Shown: positions 45,903-58,508, counted from the first letter of the stretch. The stretch is DNA of 64,000 nucleotides from Legionella qingyii (GCF_003184185.1 NZ_QHJG01000013.1:82891-146890); one strand, 5' to 3'. Notes: generated by a model from the letters alone, not told the origin. Made by a program: numbers and translations.

Positions 45903-46259
45903 TTCGGCGTGATAGGGTAAGAAAAAAAACGCGATGAAATATGATTTAAACCTATTTTTAGCTGTCAAGAATGTGTTGTTAAATTTTAATTTGTCACTTA
46001 AAAATATGTACTTCTCTTAAAAGTTAAAAACTATTTATTACTTTTGTTTTATTTGTTGAAATTTATGATAAATACATGTAGGTCGTTAGTTTTATTAGTT
46101 GATTAATATTTAATAAATAAGTTTCAATGTTAAAATTTTGACTACGTTTAATAATAATACTAAGTTAAAAGGTAAATTTTATATAAAACATTAGTAAAAC
46201 TAATATAATATATGATAGACAGGACTGTATTTACTTGATTCGATTCCAAAAATAAATAA
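45903..46259. other. A+T-rich divergent promoter region
   Basis: 357 bases between mreB and the coiled-coil gene, which are transcribed away from each other. Very A/T-rich with many stops in every frame; no gene, strong hairpin or known repeat is seen. Promoters of both genes must lie here, but several TATAAT-like stretches compete and I cannot choose among them. Confidence 0.6.
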
Positions 46260-48491
46260 TACGGGTGGTCAAATTTTAGTTTACTTAATAGCGTCACCTG
46301 GGTACCACTTGGACTAAATTACCCATTTGAAGAAAAGTTGGAAAAAAGTAAAAATTTTCTTCGCTGATTATTTCCGTTTCTGTTGCAGCTTATATGTTTC
46401 CATTACCTTTTATAACGATTAAAATATTCGGACGTTCCTCTGGTCGCTGAAGTATAGGGAGTTGTACCGTTTCGTCGTTAACTACGTAGGCGTAACAATC
46501 CGCGAATAAATGCAAATCCTTATTGCGAATTATTGTTCGGTTAACAACTTAATTCGCTACTTGTTTAACTCCATCACGTATGAAAACAATTTGGTAATTA
46601 AGGGGTTCTTAAATGTGGTTTTGTTAAAAAACTGTCAGAGCTACCCAGGGGGAGGGTTTTCGTATTTTGATATAATTTTGAAGATTATAAATTTCTGTAT
46701 GGAGGAGTTTTTGTTTTCCTTTACAAGTTTCGGTTCATACGTCTTTTTCATTTATTGGAGGAACTAAGTTAGGAATCGGATCAACTAAAGTACGCTTGAG
46801 GAAAATCGTAGAATGGACTTCTCCTCTTCCGTCTGTATCGACTTCGTTTTTTTAACCCATTCGTTGGTGCCTGAAGGCCCTAGCTAAACGCTACCTGGAG
46901 TTACGTATTTCGGTAACTCGTTTCGAACGTTCTATAATAAGAAAATTTTTTCCCGTTCCGTCTTCTTCGTGTGTTCAAAGAATTTCTATATTTTGGTCGC
47001 GATTTAGATACAGTTGTTACGAAACCTTATCGATTACGGGCAGTACTTCGTGTTTTTCTTAAACGACGTCTTCGGTCTTTTGTAGTTCTTCAAGAATCAC
47101 TTTGAAAACTTCGAGAACCAAAAGGTCTTCCGTTAGTTCTCCTTTAGTTGGCCATATAAAGACGTAAATCTTTTTGAGAGTACCTATTTCTAGGACTCTT
47201 ACGGCGTCGTAATGTTCGGTACGGGGAATGAGTTGAATAGTTTCAAATACCGTGAGTTACCGTTCGGCGAAATCTATTTTACTTTTTCCTTGATAGACGA
47301 AGATCCCTTCTCAATGTTTTCTGTGTCCTTGTTAATAGAGTTTCTTACTAATGAAATCTCCTCAGATTAGCAGTTGATGTTTAGGATGTTGTTCTTATAC
47401 TCGTTCAATTCGAACTACGACTACTTCGTTCTGCGTTCGAATGTCTTGTCCCAAATCTCGAACTCGCTGATCTTTTTCAGCTCAGGTGTAGATTTCTTTG
47501 GTAACTTTTCGTTTTTTCTCTTTATCTCGTTTTTTCATAGCGAAAAGTTCTCGTCTCATGGCGAAAACTTGTCGACTTCTCGTTTAATGTCTTACAAGTT
47601 TCTCTTTTACTTCTCAATTTTCCTTCGGACTAAAGACGTGTCTTGGTGCTCGTTTGATAAGAACTTGATTTTTTAGTTTATCTTCAGAACGTTGCTCTTT
47701 TACCTAATAACGTAGTTGTTGAACTCTATGTCGTTGTTTGATTTTTTAGTAGTTCACTTCAATCGGGGCTTTGATCAGCTGAATTTAGTCTTAACCTCAG
47801 AAATGTTGTTTTTATATTAAGTAATTAAGTCGCTTATCTTCTTCCCTTCGTTTAGTTCCTCGGACGTAGGCTAAACTACCTAGAATTTCGAGTCAATCTC
47901 AAGAACGTCGTTCTTTTACAAGTTGAGTTTCTTAATAACGAATTTCGGGTTGTTGGTAATGTGCATCGTTTATCAAGTTATGTCGTTCAGCTTAATGGGC
48001 GACTATTTTATTTTGAACTAGATACGTAGCGGGAACCTTTTAACGCAAATTTACGTCTTCTCTGTTCGTTATATCTCGTTGCTTATTAATTTACATTGCT
48101 ATTTTTTCCAAATAGTCTTTATAAGTGACTTTAATTCGCTAACCTTTTCTAATTACCGTAATAACTTTGTCATTTATTCCCTTAAAATCTTGCTCGACCA
48201 AAAAAGAGGAGACTAGGCGTATTCTTTTAACTCCGTTAACTTTGTCGTAAGGTAGTCGACAGCTAACTTCTGTTTTTATTTAATCGGTGTAACAGACTTG
48301 TTGTTTATTTACTACTTAACTTATTTCTTTTTCCATTTCTTTCACTATAGCCATTTGAAGAATTTCGTTAAGTAGTATTTTCCCCCAAATAAGGCTAAGC
48401 TCGTCGTTGTTCAAAATGTAAGAAATTCTCGCTTTAATCAGTAAATTTTTAACTAAACCTTCGCTAATTTCATGGACTTGTTCATGAGATT
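46260..48491 (+). CDS. 743-residue coiled-coil protein, candidate effector
   Basis: Read through completely with no stop. The N-terminal globular part (residues 1-250) starts MPTSLKSNELSQWTHGEPDL and includes DQRLHIPQHGKAAIDASALL. Residues about 330-560 are a long coiled coil rich in Q, E, K and L, e.g. MKKELSASREELQKTQEQLS, ESNRQLQILQQEYEQVKLDA and DLKAQLEFLQQENVQLKELL. The C-terminal part (580-743) is helical, ending LKIDLEAIKVPEQVL. No signal peptide or membrane span. Large cytosol-type coiled-coil proteins in Legionella are often Dot/Icm substrates; that role is inferred. A structural function beside mreB is the alternative. Confidence 0.88.
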
Positions 48492-48506
48492 TTTTAAATT
48501 AAGTGC

Positions 48507-48543
48507 ACAGTGACAACATGATTATTACGTATGTTGTCACTGT
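48507..48543. terminator. 13-bp perfect inverted repeat between convergent genes
   Basis: TGTCACTGTTGTA (48507-48519) and TACAACAGTGACA (48531-48543) are exact inverted copies with an 11-base loop. They lie 16 bases past the coiled-coil gene and 31 bases before the comEA stop. T-rich flanks are present but short, so a bidirectional terminator is likely but not certain. Confidence 0.7.
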
Positions 48544-48573
48544 ATTTTCATTAGGAGATTAAATGATACTGAA

Positions 48574-48903
48574 AATAAGATAAAATAATTATTGTTTGTG
48601 GACTAAATTAAATAGAGCTAAGCGTCAGTATTTTGCAACCGGATTCGGGAAGTGGAGTCGTTCGAGAAGGTTTCTAAATTTTGGTACTACTGAAAATGCT
48701 ATACGTTACTACCGAAGTCGAGCGAAAGAAGGATACGGAAATTGACTCGGTCATTCGCAACTATTTAGTCGGCTCAACTCTAGTTAAAATACTTAATGGT
48801 GTCCCCCGAACAAAAACTGTCTTCAAAGAAACCCTTGCTGACGTACCCGTCTTTTTCATTGATGACGCTTACTGTTTTGTCATCGTTATTTAAAACGAAA
48901 GTA
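48574..48903 (-). CDS. comEA: competence protein ComEA (helix-hairpin-helix)
   Basis: Periplasmic DNA-binding protein for natural transformation. 109 residues: signal MKAKFIATVLSFAVVTFSAH, a linker rich in Lys/Pro, then LNSADLSTLTGSVKGIGRKR then AEAIIAYRKSHHGFKSLEEL and AEVKGLGQRFMTANRDKLNQ, two helix-hairpin-helix motifs. AGGAG precedes the ATG. Natural competence genes are known in Legionella. Confidence 0.93.
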
Positions 48904-49235
48904 TTAAAAGAGGATTAACAACCTGATTCACCGAGCAAGGTCTCGGCCTTTTTCATAGGGTTCTTAACTCGACGGACAGCTCTCCCAAAAAATTAAAAAA
49001 ACGAAATTCAAGTTCCTCATTGTTTTTAAAACGAACTTACACTGACTTTTTAAAGCCTAGTAGGCGGGGTGCCCGTGGAAGAGGGGATCCCTTCTTCCCT
49101 TTTACCCTGTAATACAAAAACGACACGAAAATTGCACGATGTGCGGTTCTTACGGGAGAGGGTAGTACCCTCTCCCAATCCCACTCCCTCAAAGTGAGAG
49201 GAGGTATACCTCTTTTCGTCGACGAATTTTTATAT
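48904..49235. repeat. gap holding CCCTCTCCC/GGGAGAGGG palindromes
   Basis: No gene in 332 bases between comEA and the M20 peptidase. On '+' CCCTCTCCC (49154-49162) pairs with GGGAGAGGG (49168-49176), followed by TTAGGGTGAGGGAG, a widely seen intergenic repeat type in proteobacteria. Nearby CCTTCTCCCC/GGGAAGAAGG (about 49077-49099) forms a second, imperfect stem, and CTCCATATGGAG (49201-49212) a third. They lie just past the peptidase stop, where its transcript ends. Confidence 0.65.
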
Positions 49236-50639
49236 AATTGAATGTACTATTTCATGTATTCGTTGTGTACGTCAATTAAAAGAGTGGTATAGATTCACGT
49301 TCTTGAGTAATCCTGGTACCCGTAACCTGACTCCAGGGTTTTGAGGTCATTAGTACTTAACACGTAGTCCTTTAAAGAATGGATTGTAAGGGTATTTTCC
49401 TTATCAGGGGGGAAGAGGGTTTATACGTCGACCAAAAGGTTTCATTCAGTAACTCCGCTGTAGTCGTCGAAAAAGGTTGGTCCTTCGTTCAAGTCCGCGT
49501 AAGGTAGGGCCGCTCGGTAGTGGATGTCATTTTGAGTGAAATCGTGCTATTCCTCCAAGAAATCAATTATGGAGAACGTAGTGAAAACGACGTTAAAATC
49601 CTAGATGATTTCCACCATTTGCGTATCTATTAAAATCACGCCACACACCTGCATTTTGTAAAGGTCGCAAACGATATCGTCCTTTTGGTAGTCGAGGCCA
49701 TTGTCAGTTACGGCCAGAGGTACAGGCTAAATCTTAGTTAACTAAAGATAGGCAACAATGGCCTAGTTGAGGAAGTACGTCCCCTTTGGGACACATTTGT
49801 CTTAGAGGATTTTGGACCCGTGTGACGAGACGAACAAAATAAGCAAGAAGTCCTTATAGTGTCATGTTGAGCCTACCAAAGTGAAGAGGACTTCGAAGTA
49901 GAAGTTATGCTGATTAATCAACGGCGCGTTGAGCTTTTGACAGACGTTATTATGGTGAACGTCGGGGGCTTACTTGAGGAAGAACTTACTCAAGTTGACT
50001 GTTAAGTGGCTGGTTTAAAGGAGCATTGCTTCATCAGTAGGTATTAACAAGCATTAAAGGTCGCGGCCTTAGTTCCGTTTATTGATCGAATCCAAATGGT
50101 TAGGCGAGTAAATTAACAAGTTATATTATTCCATCCAGTATTGATGGTGAGAGAAGTGTGCGAAGCTATTAGTTTTGTGTTGCTCCTTACCCATTGGGAA
50201 CTAAGACATTTCGCGTTTAACGTCAGTTACTCCGTATACGTCGTATTGGTAGTAGACGACGTGGTGCTGGTATATTTGCCGGTAGAAAATTGTGCCCAGC
50301 GGTCCCCAAGTTTAGAAGTAAGGTAGGACTGTAAAGGCCAACAAATAGTTCCACTGGCATGTTGTTTTGTCAAAGCAGTTAATGCGGTCCCTGAAGCTAT
50401 TTTTAATTCCCTCATGCAGGAAGCTCGGAGTATTAAAGGTCGTGGTAAGGAAATCCTCGCACTCGGAATGTGGTTAGTCGTTATACCCTATGTCGAACTA
50501 GGTACTTAGGTACAAGGACGGTGAGTCCTAGTTTCACTCCACTAAATAATCCTTAAAAATACATTAGTGTATTTGATCCTTAATAAAGGAGAAGGGTGAC
50601 CACTGTTTGCTTAAGTATGTCACGAACGCCTAACTTGTA
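49236..50639 (-). CDS. M20-family metallopeptidase
   Basis: 467-residue zinc peptidase of the M20/ArgE-DapE class. N-terminus MFNPQALYEFVCHQWEEEII then PSLCDYIKIPNKSPHFDPEW, typical of dipeptidase-like members. C-terminus AAYLGEGGTIPFMGMLGKKF then PDAQFMITGVLGPQSNAHGP, with the EGGTIP and HGPNE zinc-site motifs. Substrate unknown; a peptide or acylated amino acid is expected. It overlaps the end of the murG-like gene by 26 bases and has GAGGAG upstream. Confidence 0.91.
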
Positions 50640-51705
50640 CTTGAACGAGGAGTTATTATCGATGCTAAACGAGGCATCGCCTGAATTATAAATCACGCAA
50701 CTAAAATAATAATTATAGGAAAAATAATCAGAGGTCAAGTACATTGCAAACGTCATTTCATAGGTATAAATTTCTGGTTAGAAGTTAGTGATCCGATTAA
50801 GGATCGGAAACTTTTATCGCACGTAAAACCTAAACTAGGGGAGCTGATTGGAGTCGACCATTTCCTTAATTCTATACTCCGAAAGGATTTCGATTTTAAA
50901 GTATATCTCTTAATCGTGGGCGAGCACTGTGTTGTTAACTACGACGCCGTTTATTTAGTCGATTAAGAAGTCATCGTATAAGTTTGACAAACATGAGAAA
51001 AGCTAATCAATTACTCCGGAGATTAAAAGGAAAAGGCGTATATACTTATTGAACTATAAGGAACCAATTAACCCCATTACGGAGTGCTTATGAGGCTAAC
51101 TATCTTGAACGAGGGTTCGATGGAGGATATCGATTTTCTGTTCCAAAGAGACATAATTTGGGCGTATTGAGTTCGGGTGCCAGCATTGATGGCCGTTTGT
51201 TGACGAATGCCTAACCTCATGGTCAATGAAGATAAAATAGAACGAAAAATTTCACGAAAAAAGGACGAAGTTTTCAGTTCGTTTAAAATAATTGCTTTCC
51301 TTTTGAGTCTGCTAATCGCTCAGGTCCTGAGTATAGCCTAAGTACTCGTTGTTGTCCCTAGGCCAAATTGGTGCGTGGATGGTGTTGGCCTTTACGTTGT
51401 TTTGGTGGGAACCTTTTGTGATGTAGGCCAAAATTAAATAATTCGTTCTTTTTTCTGACGTGTTATGGTTCATGTTAGAATTTACCTAGGTTATTCAAAA
51501 AATTTGATTTTATGGCTGCGTTAAATGGTGACGAATATGGTATTTTACCTTAAAATTCACCAAGCTAGTAGACGAAGAGTTATGGTAACCGTCTTGGTTA
51601 CATACGTTAAAGGGTTGGAAATACTGATTTGAGTACATAATTACGGTTCAATCCGCGGTGTACAGGACGACATGGAGGAGGGCATTTTTAATAGTAACCG
51701 TAGTA
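50614..51705 (-). CDS. MurG-family glycosyltransferase, Firmicutes-like
   Basis: MurG adds GlcNAc to lipid I, forming lipid II, on the inner face of the membrane. 363 residues: MMPMIIFTGGGTAGHVAPNL, IGSANGIEKQMIEPLKIPFY, GISSGKLRRYFSLKNLLDPF, VFSKGGFVAFPVVV, IPVVAHESDMSPGLANRLSF and PHILIPLPAEVSRGDQIQNA. The order and wording of these motifs resemble Gram-positive MurG (HESDMTPGLANK, TGKLRRYFS) more than the gammaproteobacterial form. It lies outside a division/cell wall cluster and overlaps nadC (ATGA). Function as a true second MurG is inferred. Confidence 0.88.
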
Positions 51706-52544
51706 TTTTAAAAGGATTATTCATTCGAATTCAGATACCGTACTTAACTAAACCATTAACGTGGTTGTCTTTACTTTAGTTGTGGATTAACTGGATAACA
51801 TCGTTATAAAAGGTCTCATTGCGGAGGCCTATGAAGATTTCATGTTGCAAAACCTACTAAATAAGATTAGCGAAGAAGTTCGTAAAAACCTGATTTTAAT
51901 AGGTTGTATTAAGCTAGTCCTACTCGTGTTTAACGAAGTGTATTGAGTAGGTCTCAAAGCTGAAGGTGGAGTTGATTTTGTAAAAAAAACAAAAAAGAAC
52001 GGTTTCGTTGCCGGACTCGTTGTCTCGGTGTCCGAAATTACACTAAAAGAAATTAATTTTATCGTAGTATTTCGGGGTATGCCACTAATTTTGGAGGAGG
52101 TGTTCAGTGGCGTATGAAAACACGACGAGAATTAGGTCCTTAACAAAAAGCGCATAGGTCATTAGCGCAGACCCATGGTACTTCAAAAACACGCATAACT
52201 ATTCAAACACAACGGCATCGCCTTTCTCAAACATTTTTTAAATTACGGCACGCGAGTGGTCAATTTTACGAAGAACGGCTCGGTCTATTTCATGTGTTTC
52301 ATCTACCTCGGCGATTGGTAAGAGGAAGAGATTGAACGGTAAGATCAAACTAAACTAATAGTTCAACTAATTTATGAAGTAATTGGGTTTCGACCGGCGT
52401 ATGGTGGTAACCGAGAGCTCTTTATTAGAGACGAAGTCGGACTTCAAGCCGTCTATTATTTCAACGCCATTGTAGAGGTAGTGGATGTAGAAGTACATTG
52501 CGTGCACAATGGAGCCGGAGATAGACATTATTTCACAATAAGTA
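51702..52544 (-). CDS. nadC: quinolinate phosphoribosyltransferase NadC
   Basis: Turns quinolinate and PRPP into nicotinate mononucleotide. 280 residues: MNNTLLQIEAEVTRA, LHEDVGDGDVTATLLSAELQ near the start (EDxGxGDxT motif), and VDFISVGAITKSIHAIDLSL at the end. It starts inside the antiporter stop and ends inside the murG-like start, so it sits in the middle of a four-gene operon. Confidence 0.95.
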
Positions 52545-53979
52545 CACGATAAAAGGATAGAAAGACCCGTATAGCTTAAAAATTATTCTCTCCCCGTTAT
52601 TTACAGCAGTGGTAATGGTAATTTTGCTAACGTCTTTTATTTAGTAGTCTTTATTGTGGATTTCAAGCCGGTTACCTTCGCTTTTGATTGGGGTGAAGCG
52701 GCGCTCCATTGTATGGCTATGGTTAATCATTGGCTAGTAAACCCCACGCACGGGGTATAGGTGATTAATTAAACGGTTAGTGGCGTCGTTATTAATTTGG
52801 ACACCGGTTTTGTTAATGTAAGTTTACTATTTTCGAAAGGTTAAACTGAACTTACGGTTAATGTTATTTTTTGTAGCCACGGTCCTAACTAAGATTACCC
52901 CTATTATTCACTATTTATGACGCTAAAAGAACAACTGAGTTTCCATGTGGTAGTTTTATCAGTAGTACTTCTTACTAAGGGCGTCATTTACGTGGCTATT
53001 AACAACGTTCAACTTCGTGGCTTCGATTGGTCCTTTCGCAGTACTATTTGTCTTTCCTTTACTTATTAAAACGAAGGGTTCCAAGTTCTTTTGCTTTTTT
53101 TACTTAACGGAACGCATTTTATTAACCTGGATTTTTATTTCATGGATGTTTTTTATCGTATCGTGAATGTTATTACGCGTTGTGTTGGTACTCTAGATGT
53201 CGGGGTGATTAATGGTTCCTCGACTGATGTCGGTTATATTAGTCCGGGTTATGTAGTAGATTGTAACGGCGTGGGTTATACCAAGAACGAAGAGACCACG
53301 CATTAAAAAAGTAAAGCCTTTCTTGTGCGCGTCAATAAGGATACGAGCAACGTGAGTTCCAACGACGTTATTTATTTAGCCTAACTATCCTTGGTAATCC
53401 GTAGTTATTTATTTGACATGGTTTAGGGTTATTGTACCCCCGTTAGTGTGGTTAGTTTCGCTGTTATTGCCTTAGTGCCGGACATACAAAGTAAAGGAGC
53501 TAGCTCGAGAGGTTTGGTTGGTACTTATCCTCCTTTTATTGGGGTATAGAACTCTTTTATAGTTGTTATATTCGTTAAAATTCTTTTAGCCTAGGTACTC
53601 CCGGCGAATTCCGTGGATGTTGAACAACACGTATTAAAAGTAACCCTTACTGGCTTGATTGGCGGACTAAATTACCGTGGGGGACATCATGAAGAAATTG
53701 TCGAAGTTTTTAACTTCTCGGAAGAGCATTATTTTGACGATTACCCTTAGGCATTATTATCTTATGTAACGGTTATTCTTAAGGATACTCGTTGAGTGGT
53801 TCTTGTGACCCGACTAAATATGCGGAACGTCATATTGCTGGCTATTAACGTTTCTTTTTTTATCAACACTGCGGTTCATTATGTTTACGATGGCCTAGTT
53901 GTACTAGTCGGGGTCATCTCCGTTTTCGGTATTGTCCTGTACAAGGATGTTAATCTTCGGTGGTAAAATTTGGGGCGTA
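52537..53979 (-). CDS. CPA2-type cation:proton antiporter
   Basis: 480 residues. An N-terminal signal-like segment (MRGLKWWLLIVGTCPVMAFA) precedes the usual antiporter start ADHVDPVAFVLLGVTTIF. INQPSVLGELLIGILIGNVF is the conserved QPxVLGE motif; LSPLESILAPMFFIVIGIQV is the signature of the second half; LPRGEVGLVFASIGRTLG is the conserved RGEVGL. It lacks the long regulatory C-terminal domain of KefB/C. Likely exchanges K+ or Na+ for protons. Confidence 0.9.
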
Positions 53980-54185
53980 ATGACAAAATATGGAGCGATT
54001 TTCTAAGAAAACCTTTAACAGACCTTAAGCTTATGGAGAAGTCGTTAAATTGTATTGAGTATTTACAGGTGCGGTTGATGTACGAGGATAGGACGTCGAA
54101 TAGGTGTTTTAAGACCTAAGATGTTCGACGCCTTGTCCTAAAAAAACGAGTCCGAATAACTTATCAATGTAAATGAGATAGATAC

Positions 54186-56564
54186 GATAACGAAACGGTT
54201 TTTATTTGTACAAAGATTTTGTCTCAGTCCCAATTCACTTTGCGAAAGATAAGGGAGAAAGTAATTGGTAACTCGCTTTAGAACTACTAGGCTACCTGGA
54301 ACTGGTGTTTATGGATACATAAAAAAGCGGAAAAATGTTCGTCTTTAACGGTATACGTTATTCTGAAAGTGACGAAGTAATGCAAGTAGTTTAACTCGTC
54401 GTTGATCAGGGCTTAGGGACAGATTAGGATTACAGTCGACTCAATTCAGTAATCTTGGATATCTCTTGGGTAGTTTTATGAGATTTTTAAGAAACCGGTC
54501 GTTACGTAATCTTCCATTAAGTGTGTAGTATTAGTGGGCATCGGGTACGAATGGAGCGAGTTCGGGTACAACGAAATTTTGAACTTAATGTAATGAACGG
54601 AGTCGTTGACAAGCATGCTTGCCTTAGTATTGAAGATGCAATCAATTTGGGTAAAGAAGTGCTTGAGCAGCTTGACGAAATGTAAGATTTCGTTTCGTGA
54701 GACGTTTACTAAGTCTTTGTATAGCACTACGTGGAGATTTTGGGTTGTAACCTAAAAGAAGTACGCCGAGTATATTCAAGGGCGGTTGTTCTAAACGTAT
54801 AAGTAATCTAAATTTTAGACTATTAGCATGTTAATGTCCAAACCCTATTTTGCGACGTCGTTAACAGCGTTAAGGAAGAAAATCCGCGAGTTATATTATA
54901 AGCTGACCTCTTAATATCCGACGACAAAAAAGTCTTTATTTAACAAAATTAAGGAATAGAAAGTTTACTAGTTTTAGTTCATTACGTGCGCCTACCTATG
55001 GTTATCATAACCTTTAATCTTTGAGGTCTGCTCGGTTTGGATGGGGACTCAATCCTTACCTAACTTTGCATTTGCGAGAAAGTCCTAAAGGTTGTAAGTT
55101 GTACTGAAAGTAACCATTAAGTCCGTACCAAAGATGTAGTTCTGCATGGACGAGCATCCCGTTATTTGGTCGTATCTGTATCGGCAACAGGGGAAGTCGT
55201 GTTGACTGCCAGTGAAGTAGTGGTAGTGCATACCAAAAGCACCGTAGAGGTGTAGGTTGATGTCGTCCTTATGGATTAAGTGCACGTTATTATCGGCGTA
55301 CCGTACAAGACGGGGGTGCTAATCAGTGTTATCGCCGTCGTGCAAAGTAATGTCCAAGGGTTAGTCCTAGGCAGTATAGCCTTTAGTTGTGTAGTGGTCC
55401 AACGTGTGCTAGGTAAAGTGAATGTAGAAATTATTAAGAACGGAATGGGACTGGATATGCAACGGGCTATGATGCGGGAAGTCGATTGTGACATGGGAAA
55501 ACAACATTCCATATCGCAAGGTTATAAACAAATAATAGGGCCGAAAAATGCCAAAGTCCGGCTCGAACGTTTTATATATTAACTGGTAAATGTGGTAGAA
55601 AACGGGTAAGATACAGGTAACCAGCCGGTATTACAAAGAGTTATTAGTACCGAACCGCCCGATTCGAAAGATGGAGTGAACTTCAATTTCTTTTATCATT
55701 AGCGAGGAAACGTAGTTGGAGATGCCAAAACTGAGCGACAACGAACGACCCTAGTAGTGTCATTTGGTAAAAGTTCCGAAATGATGGCTCTAAAGATGCT
55801 TATTGTCGGCCAGATGGGCGAACTTAGGGCCCAAATACATGTATTTTAAGCAGACCTAACTGTCGAGGAACTTGTTGGTAGAGGGGGTTTGGTATTCTAC
55901 TTCATTATTTATGATGAACTAGTTTTGGACTGAGTCATAGGTACCATTTGTAGTGGGGTGAATGGCGGTATAGCGATGCGTGGTAGACAACCTATGGACG
56001 TCTATTCCGGTGAAGTACTACTCGTTTGACTACTACACAAGCTATCCACTAACGAGATAGTAACTTATCACTACGTTTGTGTACAAACTAACTCTCGTTT
56101 TGAAGTAGTTAAGGAAACTGCAAATTTTTCCAAAGAACGACTGGACGTTTACTACGTAGTCCATTCAGGAGACGACAGCGACTACTTGCTTGTCGATGTG
56201 ACTTTAAAAGTACCGGATATCAAACGCTATCAAAAAGCATACGTCGAGCGTGCCGTGCAAGTTTGAGTCCTCATTTACCGCATAATTGCTAGTAAAGGGA
56301 CTAAAGAAAAGGTTGTTGTCGATTAACGACATGTAATAGACCTAGGTTCCATCGGTCAAAACGTATCTAAAAAAATAGATTTAATAGAACTCTGTCTTTG
56401 AGGAACTTACTTAGACGTCACCAACGTTTAGGTGGCCCTTGTCTATGAGGACGACTCCTATTTACTGACTAGTAGAGAGGTTCTCTTCGTAAAAAAGGCG
56501 GTTGGACAAGGTCCAGCACGTACGGTTCCACACGATTTAGCTATTATACACAAAACTGGCAGTA
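54186..56564 (-). CDS. ppsA: phosphoenolpyruvate synthase
   Basis: Makes PEP from pyruvate and ATP for gluconeogenesis, fitting an organism that grows on amino acids. 792 residues. MTVKTHIIDLAHLGMHDLEQ then VGGKNASLGEMISHL at the N-terminus; the C-terminus ACKKAKKYIGICGQGPSDHQ then DFAQWLMKEGIESVSLNPDS carries the CGQGPSDHPxFA active-site block, with Gln in the usual Pro place. Single-gene transcript. Confidence 0.96.
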
Positions 56565-56731
56565 TTGATGGGGTTCAGGTATTTTACTATTAGTAAAATG
56601 AATTTTACACGCCAATACCCTTAATCTTTGAAATAAACAGTCTTTTGTAATCATGGGTATCGAGTCTTATTTACCCAACATAATAGATTAGGACTCGTAC
56701 TCATGACCTACAAGCTCACTCTAATACGTAA

Positions 56732-58360
56732 TGTACGTTAATTTCGAACTCTTTTAAGAAACACTTTTAAACGCAGCGGGTTTTCAAATTATTATGGTGG
56801 AAATGCGTCAAAAAGAAGATGTGCTCCTAATCGTGGTGAATTTTAATGAGAGTGTAATGCAAGGACGTTTAGAAGTTATTAAAGAAGGTCCCAAACATTT
56901 GGTCATTGTAGGTATTTACCATGGGTCGCGTAAGATTACTAATTACAAAACCCTAGTCATACTCAATGACGATTTCGTACAACCTTACTAAGACGACGTG
57001 GTTTCTTTTTTCCAGGAAGATGTCGTATCTGGTTGTGAGGTAGCCCATTCCAAAGATATAAAACGGCTCGGTTAAGTACTCGATTGAGAAGGCTCCAGTA
57101 AACGACATGAAGTTGTGATCATCGGTATGGGGCATATTTTAAATTATATCGTTACTAATGTGGATATAAATGTCGCTGATGGTTTAGTTGTTTATGACAT
57201 TCTTTTTTCCAATGGTTGTTTTAGTGGTGTAGGCGAAAACCTCGTGTGACATAATTAAATTATTTTACAAAATGAAGTGAGTATAAGGTCCGATGTTGTT
57301 TGTTTTGACGTCGGTTATGTCATTCGCCATATAAGTGACGGTTTCCGCGGTCTTTTTCTTATTAATTTTGATTTCACTCACGTACTTAATATGGACGGTT
57401 TCCCGATAACGGGGGTAATGCTTATAAACAGCGACATGCTCGTTATCGCGGTCAACGTCGTTTGGGCGGTTTGTTACCACGTTTCTACAAACGATAAGGG
57501 ACGGGGTGGTTGAGGGCTAAACTTAATACAAAACAGGGACGGTATGGTAGTCGTTGTTGTCGGCTATTTTCGCTGAGATATCGTGGTTCGTAGCGCTATC
57601 ATTTTCGTCCCGGCTAATTGAGTTAGTAAGATAACTAACAGTCTGACCCATTAAATTTAAGACCATCCGGAACTCCATAAGGTGGTTTATCTCTCGGATA
57701 TCAGCGTTGAGGTCTTTTTACTATTTGGCTAACATTAGGACAGTGCTAGTTATCTCGGTGTTCACCCGGACCTTGTGCAAAATTGGGCCCTTAGGACAAA
57801 CTTTTTTATTGATTTTTGTCACTCTTTTTCGGATTTTAACAACATCAATATAACTCTACTCCCTCTCTGACATTATTTATGGTGTTAAAAAGTACTTTTA
57901 CTGGTGAAGGAGGACTGCCTTCTGGTTTTTTCATCAAGGTAACGGGATGGGTTTAGTGATGTGGTTAAGGACGTCATTTTGGTTATTAGTGTCCTCGTCC
58001 ATATTTGAATTATTACGGAGGATTTGCTCGTTCCGGTTTTTTATCGTTGTACTTAGGCCGCTCATACCAACTTTAAACATTTGGTCTTTGAGGTATAAAA
58101 CGACACTATGGACTTTCGTGTTGTTATTTTCGTGGTCATCCTGGTCGCTAAACATTTGCTGACGGGGGGTATTAACTGTGTTAATTTGGTCGTTATTAGC
58201 GACATATTTATGGGACAAGACCAGCCTGTGGACTTCGTTATCGTTTACGGTATCGGTTTCCATTTCGCTGTTGGGGATGCTATTAAGGCCTTTATTATAA
58301 AACATGGGTTATGAAGAAGACTTTGTCCGGACGAACTATACTAAGTTACTAACAAAAGTA
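56732..58360 (-). CDS. SulP-family anion transporter with STAS domain
   Basis: 542 residues, about 10-12 spans. YWVQNIISGIIVGVVALPLA then MAFAIASGVRPEQGIYTA is the SulP signature near the N-terminus. The C-terminal STAS domain ends IEDLQERNVRVILSGANPRV then KLRKGGIIKLLGDANF. ATG at 58360 is chosen; an in-frame GTG about 14 codons upstream is possible. Sulfate or bicarbonate are typical substrates. Confidence 0.92.
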
Positions 58361-58508
58361 TTTTACGACGCTAAGTAAAAATTTTTACTTCAGTAATATG
58401 TGTTGGTATAATTTTTTTATAGTTAAAAGACTATTTTAAGGAATGAAGTTAAGTGTAGACGAGCGCGTAGATTATAATATACACGAAATAGTAATCCCGA
58501 TCGATGAA

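Noticed and set aside
53980..54185. A 24-codon frame between the antiporter and ppsA
   Set aside because: No ribosome site and no recognisable sequence; it is probably untranslated leader.
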